From CALVZT01 sp964368755 (GTDB taxonomy: Bacteria; Bacillota; Clostridia; Christensenellales; UBA1242), in NCBI GenBank assembly GCA_964368755.1, contig CAYJCR010000002.1, positions 62,001 to 126,000 of the forward strand: a stretch of 64,000 bases of DNA, read 5' to 3'. This document shows, one piece after another, positions 21,011-27,909 of this stretch (position 1 is its first letter; every line of letters begins with the position of its first letter). The position numbers and the translations under genes were made by a program. Under the pieces are notes generated by a model. That model was not told the origin of the DNA and searched no databases. It saw only the letters and a program-made list of their open reading frames with translations.

Positions 21011-21081
21011 AGAACAAATCCTCACTTGTTATTCTTTGCAAAATAATTACCAAATATTTACAGTATCTTAGATTATATATA

Positions 21082-21111
21082 ATTATAATTTATTACATAA
21101 CAATAAGTCAA
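21082..21111 (-). promoter_or_regulatory. Promoter of the giant lipoprotein gene
   Basis: On the minus strand TTGACT (21111-21106), 18-base spacer, TATAAT (21087-21082). This predicts a leader of about 65 bases before the ATG at 21010, which has a good ribosome binding site. Confidence 0.65.
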
Positions 21112-21222
21112 ACGATTAGACAGAAAAGCTGGCAGATAAACGGGGTTTTTTAATACAAAAAAAATACTAGCCAAATGACTAGTTTTGTGTTAGACTTTGT
21201 TGGTAATAATAGGAGAAAAAAT

Positions 21223-21942
21223 TTGCAAAAAATACTTAGTTGTATGCGAAGAGCAATAACGGATTATGATATGATACAAGACGGAGATGCGATTGCTGTT
21301 GGGGTCTCGGGAGGCAAAGATAGTCTAGTCCTTCTCAAAGCACTTGCCTTGTACCGAAAGTTTAGCCCTCAGCACTTTACCCTCAAAGCTATAAGTGTGG
21401 ACTTAACGCAAGGTAAGACTGATTTTAGCAAAATAGCAGACTTGTGCAAACAACTTGATGTCGAATATACGATAGTTCCCTCAGACATACTTGAGATTGT
21501 CTTCGATATACGCAAGGAGAAAAATCCTTGTAGTCTATGTGCCAAACTTCGTCGTGGGATTATCAACACTACAGCAATTAGCCTTGGATGCAATAAGATA
21601 GCATTAGGGCACCATGCTGATGACTTAGTGGAGACCTTTTTCTTAAGTTTATTCTACGAAGGAAGAATCTCAACTTTTGCACCAAAAAGTTTTATGGACA
21701 GGACAAAAATCACTATGATAAGACCACTTATCTATGAAGATGAACGCAACATTATAGCTGCAAGTAGGTCATTGCCTGTTGTGGAGAGCTGTTGCCCTGC
21801 CAATAAGCATACCCAAAGAGAATATATCAAGCAGACAATAAAGGGCATTCAGAAAGAGATTCCTTTTGTCAAAGAACGTGTTCTTGGAGCTCTAACCAAT
21901 CCTGATAGAACTAACTTATTCGATAAAGCAACAAAAGATTAA
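21223..21942 (+). CDS. ttcA: TtcA/TtuA-family tRNA 2-thiolation PP-loop protein
   Basis: A PP-loop ATPase of the TtcA/TtuA family, which adenylates a tRNA base and replaces oxygen with sulfur in the cytoplasm. The PP-loop SGGKDS is at residues 29-34. A CSLC pair at residues 103-106 and a CC pair near residue 190 fit the [4Fe-4S]-binding cysteines of TtcA. GHHADDLVETFFLSL is the second family motif. I place the start at a TTG (21223) because AGGAGA lies 6 bases upstream and the product then begins MQKILSCMRRAI, as relatives do. An ATG at 21175 is in frame but has no binding site and lies in a small hairpin. It would be 239 residues, a normal length for short clostridial members. Whether the target is cytidine 32 or another base cannot be told from this sequence. 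Confidence 0.85.
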   Translation: MQKILSCMRRAITDYDMIQDGDAIAVGVSGGKDSLVLLKALALYRKFSPQHFTLKAISVDLTQGKTDFSKIADLCKQLDVEYTIVPSDILEIVFDIRKEKNPCSLCAKLRRGIINTTAISLGCNKIALGHHADDLVETFFLSLFYEGRISTFAPKSFMDRTKITMIRPLIYEDERNIIAASRSLPVVESCCPANKHTQREYIKQTIKGIQKEIPFVKERVLGALTNPDRTNLFDKATKD

Positions 21943-21957
21943 TATTTAACAAAAAAA

Positions 21958-21985
21958 AGACATGTTTTGCTCTCAAAACAAGTCT
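21958..21985. terminator. Bidirectional terminator between ttcA and the convergent unknown gene
   Basis: AGACATGTTTTG (21958-21969) pairs with CAAAACAAGTCT (21974-21985) with one A-A mismatch and a 4-base loop. It is flanked by A and T runs and serves both converging genes. Confidence 0.8.
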
Positions 21986-21989
21986 TTTT

Positions 21990-23132
21990 TTATTCGATCA
22001 AATCGTTAAGAAGACTTATGCTGCCATCATCTATTGTTATATACTTTTTTATACTCTCAAGCCCTAGTATTGTTGAATTATCAATATCCTTGTTATATAC
22101 ATATGGCTGTCCTTCATCGTTAAGGACAACTTCTTTGCTTTTTTCAAAACTATCTGCATATTCATCAAGACTTTTTTCATTCCTCAATACTCCAAACATA
22201 TTGAAAAAACTGCTAGCTGTAGTATCAATCGCATCAGAAAGAACTGAATATAAATTGTCAGGTTCAAAAATATTAGAAATCCCACTATGGAAGCACTTAT
22301 ATCTAAACTCTTTGACACTATTGCAAGTAGACTCCAAAGCCTGTGCATTATTCTGCACAAAATCTTTGACTAATTCTTCAAATCGGACCTTGTCTTCGCC
22401 TTCAAGTCTACCCATAACTTCTAGCATAGTCTGAGTATTGACTAGCGCCCTTCTCCTAGATTCTAGTACAGAAGGAGAATTGTATACTTGCTTCGTATCT
22501 TCGCTTATGCGACAACCATCTCCACATCTTGCAGCAGAAGACAATTCTATCTGCTCCATTATCACAGCAGATCCAACAAATAACTTTGGACCATCAAGAT
22601 ACTCGCCGTTTATTATCTGTTTTGAATACAATTGGCACTCATATTGAGGGACAATAGAATTGAGCATCTCAAGTTTTTTGACAACAGAGAGAGGTCTTTT
22701 CTTATCTCCCCTAACAAAATAATCTGATAAGAATGGCTCAATTGAAACATATAACGTGTTGCGCATTGGGTTGTATACAACATAATTCTTCAAACTCTTT
22801 GAAGGGAATAATTTTTTTGAAGAATGATCGCCTATATCGAATATTGGCAATGGGATATTGCGATCTTCGCACTGTCTCGTAACCTCTTCCCTCATTGCTT
22901 CGGTAAGTTCTTCTTTTTTACCAAAGAAGATTGGCGAGGTAATTATTTTATAAATATAATCAAACAACCTCAATCTGCTGATATTAGAAAACTTATTTCT
23001 AACTCTCTCGGCATCTTTGTGAAGAAATAAAAAATCTTGCAACTCTGGCAAATCATTTTTCTTGCAATATGCCTTTATTTCTTTAATTATAGCCAATCTT
23101 TGATTGGAAGAAAAGTTTGATAACTCTAACAT
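21990..23132 (-). CDS. Hypothetical protein, 380 aa
   Basis: I do not recognise a family. The product is soluble, without a signal peptide or obvious membrane segment, and rich in charged residues. It has a mid-protein stretch SSAARCGDGCRISED with two nearby cysteines and a helical C-terminal half (about residues 220-330). I choose the ATG at 23132: a TTG six bases upstream would fall one base after the -10 box and so cannot be on the mRNA. No Shine-Dalgarno precedes the ATG, so the mRNA is predicted to be leaderless. The gene is divergent from spoIIID and next to the sporulation cluster, which hints at but does not prove a link. Confidence 0.7.
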   Translation of the reverse strand: MLELSNFSSNQRLAIIKEIKAYCKKNDLPELQDFLFLHKDAERVRNKFSNISRLRLFDYIYKIITSPIFFGKKEELTEAMREEVTRQCEDRNIPLPIFDIGDHSSKKLFPSKSLKNYVVYNPMRNTLYVSIEPFLSDYFVRGDKKRPLSVVKKLEMLNSIVPQYECQLYSKQIINGEYLDGPKLFVGSAVIMEQIELSSAARCGDGCRISEDTKQVYNSPSVLESRRRALVNTQTMLEVMGRLEGEDKVRFEELVKDFVQNNAQALESTCNSVKEFRYKCFHSGISNIFEPDNLYSVLSDAIDTTASSFFNMFGVLRNEKSLDEYADSFEKSKEVVLNDEGQPYVYNKDIDNSTILGLESIKKYITIDDGSISLLNDLIE

Positions 23133-23138
23133 ATCCAA

Positions 23139-23167
23139 AGTGTATCACACATAATTACATTTTTCAA
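23139..23167 (-). promoter_or_regulatory. Promoter predicting a leaderless mRNA for the 380-aa protein
   Basis: On the minus strand TTGAAA (23167-23162), 17-base spacer, TACACT (23144-23139), then six bases TTGGAT and the ATG at 23132. Transcription would begin at or within a base of the start codon. Confidence 0.6.
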
Positions 23168-23220
23168 GTAGGCATTTTGCATATAAATATATTATTTTTA
23201 TACAAATAATATTGTTTTGT

Positions 23221-23249
23221 TCATAAAAATTACATTTTTCTCATAAATG
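23221..23249 (+). promoter_or_regulatory. Possible sigma-E-type promoter of spoIIID
   Basis: TCATAAA (23221-23227), 14-base spacer, CATAAATG (23242-23249). This resembles the mother-cell sigma-E consensus (KAATAWW, 14 bases, CATACAAT). spoIIID is sigma-E dependent in Bacillus subtilis. Weak match, suggested mainly by context. Confidence 0.35.
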
Positions 23250-23296
23250 TTGGTATAGACGATAATGTCTAACACATTTTTTTGAGGTTGCAAATT

Positions 23297-23554
23297 ATGA
23301 TAATTAGTCTTGAAGAAAGAATAGTACAGGAAGCAAACTATTTGTTGGATAACAACGCAACAATACGCACAACAGCCAAACATTTCGGTCTTAGCAAAAG
23401 TACAATCCACAAAGACTTATCATACAAGCTTCCCCAGATAAACTCAGCAATATACGAAGAAGTCAAACACTTGCTTATTACCAACTTTATAAGCAAGCAT
23501 CTTAGAGGAGGTTTGAGTACTAAACAAAAGTATTTTGAAATAAAAAAACCATAA
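23297..23554 (+). CDS. spoIIID: SpoIIID, sporulation transcription factor
   Basis: SpoIIID is a small DNA-binding regulator that acts in the mother cell after engulfment starts, activating or repressing genes in the sigma-E programme. The 85-residue product has the family helix-turn-helix (TIRTTAKHFGLSKSTIHKDL) and the conserved tail HLRGGLSTKQKY. The start is the ATG at 23297, nine bases after GAGG; an in-frame TTG at 23282 overlaps that site. The gene lies close to spoIIQ and a ywmB-like gene, as in clostridia and Bacillus, but here acpP sits between and spoIIQ is on the other strand. A hairpin follows at 23549-23567, without a clear T run directly after it. Strong evidence that the organism is a spore former or descends from one. 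Confidence 0.93.
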   Translation: MIISLEERIVQEANYLLDNNATIRTTAKHFGLSKSTIHKDLSYKLPQINSAIYEEVKHLLITNFISKHLRGGLSTKQKYFEIKKP

Positions 23555-23660
23555 GCATAACTTATGGTAAAAAGTAATTTTTTGTTTTGTTAATTCAGCC
23601 TATCAAATAGCTATTATTTAAGTACAATGCCAATGATTGCAAACTGCTGCACAAAAAGAA

Positions 23661-23891
23661 TTATTTCTTGTTGGCGTCAATAAAATCTGCAATATCCTTA
23701 ACAGTCTTGAGAGTATCTGCCTTATCATCAGGGACACTGATACCAAACTCATCTTCCAAGGACATGAGCATCTCTATCATATCCAAAGAGTCTGCTCCTA
23801 GGTCTTCTATGATCTTAGAGTCGTTCTTTATAGTTGCAACAGGCTTATTAAGTTGTCCTGCAAGAAGTTCTTTTACTTTATCGATTGTCAT
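23661..23891 (-). CDS. acpP: Acyl carrier protein
   Basis: AcpP carries growing fatty-acyl chains on a phosphopantetheine arm in type II fatty acid synthesis. The 76-residue product contains the attachment site DSLDMIEMLMSLEDEF, with the modified serine in DSL, and is acidic throughout, as expected. I start at the ATG at 23891 (MTIDKVKELL), which has GGAG nine bases upstream; the upstream in-frame ATG codons overlap that site. It stands alone between spoIIQ and spoIIID, away from other fab genes. It could be the housekeeping acpP or a second ACP; the sequence looks like ordinary AcpP. Confidence 0.93.
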   Translation of the reverse strand: MTIDKVKELLAGQLNKPVATIKNDSKIIEDLGADSLDMIEMLMSLEDEFGISVPDDKADTLKTVKDIADFIDANKK

Positions 23892-23921
23892 AATCATTAT
23901 CTCCATATGTTTGATGACACT

Positions 23922-23950
23922 ATTTTACTAAACGTACAAATGTTTGTAAA
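23922..23950 (-). promoter_or_regulatory. acpP promoter with an inverted repeat in the spacer
   Basis: On the minus strand TTTACA (23950-23945), 17-base spacer, TAAAAT (23927-23922). An inverted repeat TACAAA-TG-TTTGTA (23935-23948) overlaps the -35 box and spacer and could be an operator. No known fatty-acid regulator site is matched with confidence. Confidence 0.45.
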
Positions 23951-23979
23951 GCAATTTGAGCCTCTTTGCCCAAAATCTC

Positions 23980-24579
23980 TCATTTGCCCTGAAAGACAAG
24001 GTAGTCATTGGGATTAACTCTGAGGTTGTTTTTGAGCACTTCAAAATGTAAGTGGGCGCCATCTTTTGACTCCCCTTGAGCCGTGTTTGATGCTGTACCA
24101 ATCTTTTGTCCTTTGACCACACTATCTCCTACCGATACAGAAGTTTCTTTTGCCAAAGACCCATAGACTGTTTTGAGCCCATCGCCATGGTCAATAGTAA
24201 TAACTGTACCTTTGAGGTAATCTTCTTCGATACTTTCAACCTTACCTTTGAACACTGCAAGAACTTCTTGTCCTTCAGTTGCAGACAAATCTATTGCCTT
24301 ATGTGATTCCCATTGACGCAAAGTCTTATTGAACATAAGTTTGGAGTTGGAGTAATCTTTGATTATCTCTGCATTGATAATAGGCAATCCGAACACAACA
24401 GGTTCATTGCCAACGTCTTGAATGGGATCATCAGGTGGGTTTTGTTCAACAGCAACTGGCGTCGTTGTCTTCTTGAGCGTAAAAACTAATGTAAGAGTCA
24501 AAGCAAGTATCCCAAGGACAACAAGATACCCATATCTTTTCATCAAATGTATAATGTATTGTTTTTTTGTAGATTGCAT
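23980..24579 (-). CDS. spoIIQ: SpoIIQ-like M23 peptidase-fold protein
   Basis: SpoIIQ is a forespore membrane protein that pairs with SpoIIIAH across the intermembrane space and helps engulfment. The 199-residue product has one N-terminal membrane segment (about residues 15-35) and a C-terminal LytM/M23 domain. The metal-binding motifs HxxxD (SHKAIDL, about residue 92) and HxH (HLHFEV, about residue 175) are both present, as in clostridial SpoIIQ; B. subtilis SpoIIQ has lost the first histidine. The start has a strong GGAGGT site seven bases upstream. The neighbours spoIIID and a ywmB-like gene support the assignment over a generic M23 endopeptidase. The 57-base gap upstream contains GTATA followed by GTCAACAAT at about the spacing of forespore sigma-F promoters, a weak match. 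Confidence 0.85.
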   Translation of the reverse strand: MQSTKKQYIIHLMKRYGYLVVLGILALTLTLVFTLKKTTTPVAVEQNPPDDPIQDVGNEPVVFGLPIINAEIIKDYSNSKLMFNKTLRQWESHKAIDLSATEGQEVLAVFKGKVESIEEDYLKGTVITIDHGDGLKTVYGSLAKETSVSVGDSVVKGQKIGTASNTAQGESKDGAHLHFEVLKNNLRVNPNDYLVFQGK

Positions 24580-24636
24580 TTTATCTACCTCCCGATATGT
24601 AGATTGTTGACAAAAAAGTTTTGTTTATACATTGTA

Positions 24637-25092
24637 TTAGTAGCTTCCTGCAATTAATGGATATCCAATTGTAACTACTCCGTCTCGATATGCATATTGA
24701 ATATTAACTTTTTGATTATCCAAAGATATATATTTATCAAGAAGTTTTGTATACCCATATACAACTTCTATATCATCAACTTTCTCCGAAAACACTTCAA
24801 CCAATTGTAGATGTGCTTTTTGTTTGTCATAGTCATTATGCTCGGAGTTATAAGTAACAGATTGCCCTACGCAATTGGGATGAGCTCCAAAGACGATTTT
24901 TGCATCTTTCAAATCTGCTGATATTATGTATCCACTACCAATGTAAATAGAGTTCTCGCCATCAAGACAATAATAATCATACACAGAGTATGTACCACCA
25001 TCTATTTGGACAAGATCAAAAAATTGTGCCCTATAAGATTTGGTTAAACAAACAACTACTACAACAAAAAATAATGCTAATAACTTTTTCAT
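24637..25092 (-). CDS. YwmB-like exported protein
   Basis: The product of 151 residues starts MKKLLALFFVVVVVCL, a signal peptide or membrane anchor. The C-terminus (YRDGVVTIGYPLIAGSY) resembles the end of YwmB-family (DUF1779) proteins, in which a G-x-P-x-I-x-x-x-Y tail is typical. YwmB-like genes lie beside murA, spoIID, spoIIQ and spoIIID in clostridia and Bacillus, so position directly upstream of spoIIQ agrees. YwmB function is not known. An upstream in-frame start at 25182 would place coding sequence across the promoter; I prefer the ATG at 25092, which lies six bases after a -10 box and has no Shine-Dalgarno (leaderless). Family call moderate, export call good. Confidence 0.6.
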   Translation of the reverse strand: MKKLLALFFVVVVVCLTKSYRAQFFDLVQIDGGTYSVYDYYCLDGENSIYIGSGYIISADLKDAKIVFGAHPNCVGQSVTYNSEHNDYDKQKAHLQLVEVFSEKVDDIEVVYGYTKLLDKYISLDNQKVNIQYAYRDGVVTIGYPLIAGSY

Positions 25093-25098
25093 ATCCAA

Positions 25099-25128
25099 AG
25101 TATGGACAGAATATTTTTTGTTATTCAA
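25099..25128 (-). promoter_or_regulatory. Promoter predicting a leaderless mRNA for the ywmB-like gene
   Basis: On the minus strand TTGAAT (25128-25123), 18-base spacer, CATACT (25104-25099), then TTGGAT and the ATG. The 12 bases ACTTTGGATATG are identical to those at the start of the 380-aa gene at 23132. Confidence 0.55.
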
Positions 25129-25176
25129 TTTTTCAATACAATAGATATTTTTATTTTGTTTACAAATACTATCAAT

Positions 25177-26420
25177 ATGCATAACTATTACAAAGTATTT
25201 TTCATGACATTGATAATATATGTTCTATCGATATGTACCAATATCTTTGGTCCGATGATGGCATATGCCGATACGGAGCTCGTTGAATACTCTGGCCCAA
25301 TAGAACATATTTTTACTCACTGCCTTATTGCCGACCATACGGTCGCTTTTGACAAAAACAATGAAATGCGTGACAATTACAACATCGATTGCATAACTAA
25401 AGAAGAGTTTTCAAAACTTCTCGACCAATTGTACGGTAACAACTTTGTGTTAATCGATATTTGTAGCATTTTTACAGTTAAAGACAACATTGCCGTTAAA
25501 CAAAAATTGCATCTTCCAAAAGGCAAAAAACCTTTAATAATATCTTTTGACGATGTTAATTACGATCACAAAAAAAGCAACCTCGGTATGGTTGATAAAA
25601 TTGTATTAGATGCTAATAATAATCTTGCTACAATAATCAATACACCAACATATAACAATCGCATTAGCTATAATAATGAGTTCGTCGTCATACTTGAAGA
25701 CTTCATATCAAAGCACCCTGACTTCTCTTATAACAATGCAAGGGGTGTCATATGTCTGACTGGCTACGATGGGATACTGGGTTATAGAACGCAATCAAAA
25801 AATCCTAATAGGCAAAGTGAGATTGAACAAGCAAAAAAAGTTGTTGAAGTTCTCACTGACAAGGGCTGGAGATTTGCTAGTCACTCATACGGCCATTATC
25901 ATATGAAAAAAATCTCCACAGAGCATTTCCGTGAAGAATTAGAATTGTGGGATAAAGAAGTTTCTTCTATTGTTGGTGCCACACCAATATATGTATATCC
26001 ATACGGAGAATGGGACGTGTATGATTCGAATGGCAACCTAACTCCAAAGCATAAATTATTACAAGACTATGGTTTCAAACTATTCTGTGGAGTTGGTATC
26101 AAGCCTTACTTTGAGTATCTACGCGGACCTAGATATGACANNNNNNNNNNNNNNNNNNNNNNNNNNNNNNNNNNNNNNNNNNNNNNNNNNNNNNNNNNNN
26201 NNNNNNNNNNNNNNNNNNNNNNNNNNNNNNNNNNNNNNNNTGTGGAGTTGGTATCAAGCCTTACTTTGAGTATCTACGCGGACCTAGATATGACAAAGTT
26301 TTGTTTATGGATAGGACTCCAATTGATGGAAGAACTTTGTATTACAAGCAGGATAAACTATCAAGGCTTGTAGTTGCTAGTCAAATATATGATTATAAAA
26401 ATAGACCCAAACAAAAATAA
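25177..26420 (+). CDS. Exported polysaccharide deacetylase, interrupted by an assembly gap
   Basis: A carbohydrate esterase family 4 enzyme that removes N-acetyl groups from peptidoglycan or another glycan outside the cell. A hydrophobic N-terminus (about residues 8-33) is a signal peptide or anchor. CE4 motifs are visible: FDD (about residue 125), SHSYGH (metal-binding His pair) and YVYPYGEWD. The N-terminal part before the deacetylase core matches a clostridial subgroup with LPxGKKP before the first motif. The frame enters 100 N at 26141. If the duplicated 55 bases on either side are merged, the frame continues without a break to TAA at 26420, giving 362 residues ending DYKNRPKQK. The ATG at 25177 has no Shine-Dalgarno; an ATG at 25204 is an alternative. 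Target glycan unknown. Confidence 0.8.
26086..26295. other. Assembly gap of 100 N flanked by an exact 55-base direct repeat
   Basis: Bases 26086-26140 are repeated exactly at 26241-26295, on either side of 100 N. Both copies encode the same residues (CGVGIKPYFEYLRGPRYD). Collapsing them restores a single open frame. This is the pattern left by scaffolding two contigs that overlap by one k-mer of 55, so the true gap is probably zero. Confidence 0.9.
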
Positions 26421-26441
26421 AAGCACAAATTATTGTGCTTT
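26420..26441. terminator. Bidirectional terminator between deacetylase and flippase genes
   Basis: AAAGCACAA (26420-26428) pairs with TTGTGCTTT (26433-26441) around ATTA, with A-rich and T-rich flanks. Confidence 0.8.
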
Positions 26442-26450
26442 ATTTATTCG

Positions 26451-27782
26451 TTAAATAGATATCTTAAACTTAGGTTTGTTCCATTTATCTTTGTACTTCG
26501 CAAGCCTTCTCTTACCAAAAGCAAAGTCATATACTAAGATTCCTAATCCTTGTGCGACATAAATATAGTATGAATAACAACGCCAAATGATAAGTGCCCA
26601 GAAGACATTAGATGACATAAATAGTTTGCCGAACAATGCAACAAAGGATAGCTCTGCCATTCCCGTTCCACCTGGCAAAGGCATGAAACTGGCAGCAAGT
26701 TCAACAATAACAGCAAGAGTCATTATTCTTATCCACATCTCAGGGTGCCAACCTTCGAAGGCACAGTATATAAAGTATGGTCCACTATACAACGCTATCA
26801 ATCCACCAATGCCAATAATGACATTACATATGACAGTGATTGGCGATTTTCGGTAAGCTCTCATAGTATTGTGCCAGTTACCTACACCTCTCATGACTGA
26901 ACGGAAAGCTTTTGGATAATTCTTAATTATATGAAGTTTCTTCAATAGTTTTAATGATATTACAACTAGTCCTGTACCAATTCTCTTATTATTTGATACA
27001 AGAATCGTAATCAATAACAAGACTGATAGTATACCATACCCTATCCAACTTGCAGCAGATACAACCACTTCCTCTGTAGTACTACCAACGACTTGCAACT
27101 TGATATTAAACAATAGAATGAAAGTAAAGAACAACACACTAGCAATCTGTTTGAATATATACTTAGCAAGTGTTATAGATACGGCTTGTCCTGTCTTAAT
27201 ACCATATTTGTGCAAATAAAATATCTGGAATGGTTGTCCCCCTGTAGAGAATGGTGTAACAACATCGTAGTATCTCCCGAGTCCAGCAGTCTTATAACTT
27301 ACGAATGGTCTTAGTACATTGGTCGCCTTGTGAGTCAAGGACATTACAGATAACGACTCTGCAAACATCGTTGTAGCAAACATAGTAAAGGCAATAAGTA
27401 TATACCACCAATTTGCCCCTACAGAGCCTGCTGGAGCAACACCGTCTTTCCTAGCTTGAAAAACAAGTATTATGGCAATTACAACAATATTAAGGGCAAA
27501 AAATCCATAGTTTAGTATTTTGTTGCGCTTGCTCTTTTGCTTTTGAATTGCAAGTTCAGTTTCTTTAAGTTTCTCCTTCTCTTTCTGAGCCTTGAGTTTG
27601 CGTATAACCTTACTATCTGGAGAATAAAGTTGAAATTGCATATTGCTAAGATTCGCAAGATAGTTTTTCTTCAATTTGAAAAAGTTTTTGATGCATGGAA
27701 AATCATGCCCAAATCTTTTCTTTGCGCTTATACTTTGCAATACGACATAGTCGTCTTTTGGTTCCAAATCTTTTTCTTTCAT
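26451..27782 (-). CDS. Flippase-like membrane protein (LPG synthase TM / YbhN family)
   Basis: A polytopic membrane protein of 443 residues belonging to the family that includes the transmembrane half of MprF (lysyl-phosphatidylglycerol synthase). Members move lipids across the membrane or export lipid-linked material. Signatures are STGGQPFQIFYL (about residue 180) and PLPGGTGMAELSF (about residue 369), with eight or so hydrophobic segments from residue 90 on. The N-terminal 90 residues are soluble, charged and likely coiled (KAQKEKEKLKETE). No lysyl-transferase domain is attached. It has no Shine-Dalgarno; TATTATAAA lies just upstream on the minus strand, so it may be leaderless too. Substrate unknown. 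Confidence 0.82.
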   Translation of the reverse strand: MKEKDLEPKDDYVVLQSISAKKRFGHDFPCIKNFFKLKKNYLANLSNMQFQLYSPDSKVIRKLKAQKEKEKLKETELAIQKQKSKRNKILNYGFFALNIVVIAIILVFQARKDGVAPAGSVGANWWYILIAFTMFATTMFAESLSVMSLTHKATNVLRPFVSYKTAGLGRYYDVVTPFSTGGQPFQIFYLHKYGIKTGQAVSITLAKYIFKQIASVLFFTFILLFNIKLQVVGSTTEEVVVSAASWIGYGILSVLLLITILVSNNKRIGTGLVVISLKLLKKLHIIKNYPKAFRSVMRGVGNWHNTMRAYRKSPITVICNVIIGIGGLIALYSGPYFIYCAFEGWHPEMWIRIMTLAVIVELAASFMPLPGGTGMAELSFVALFGKLFMSSNVFWALIIWRCYSYYIYVAQGLGILVYDFAFGKRRLAKYKDKWNKPKFKISI

Positions 27783-27882
27783 ATCGTGATTTTATAATAG
27801 CATTTTTTTACAAATAATCAAAACACTTTGATATACTTTGCTTGTGAAAAAAATCTATAAATGTAATATATCTAATAAAAAA

Positions 27883-27902
27883 CCACTAGCCTAAGCTAAT
27901 GG
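27883..27902 (-). terminator. Terminator of the prsA-like gene
   Basis: On the minus strand CCATTAGC (27902-27895) pairs with GCTAGTGG (27890-27883), including one G-T pair, followed by a run of T (27882-27875). Confidence 0.75.
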
Positions 27903-27909
27903 ATTAATT

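Noticed and set aside
21166..21183. Hairpin ACTAG...CTAGT upstream of ttcA
   Set aside because: Only a five-pair stem, no clear T run on the plus strand, and no minus-strand gene to terminate; at most it explains why the ATG at 21175 is not used.
26069..26269. Alternative frame reading through the N gap
   Set aside because: It depends on N codons and on the duplicated flank; merging the overlap restores the deacetylase frame instead.
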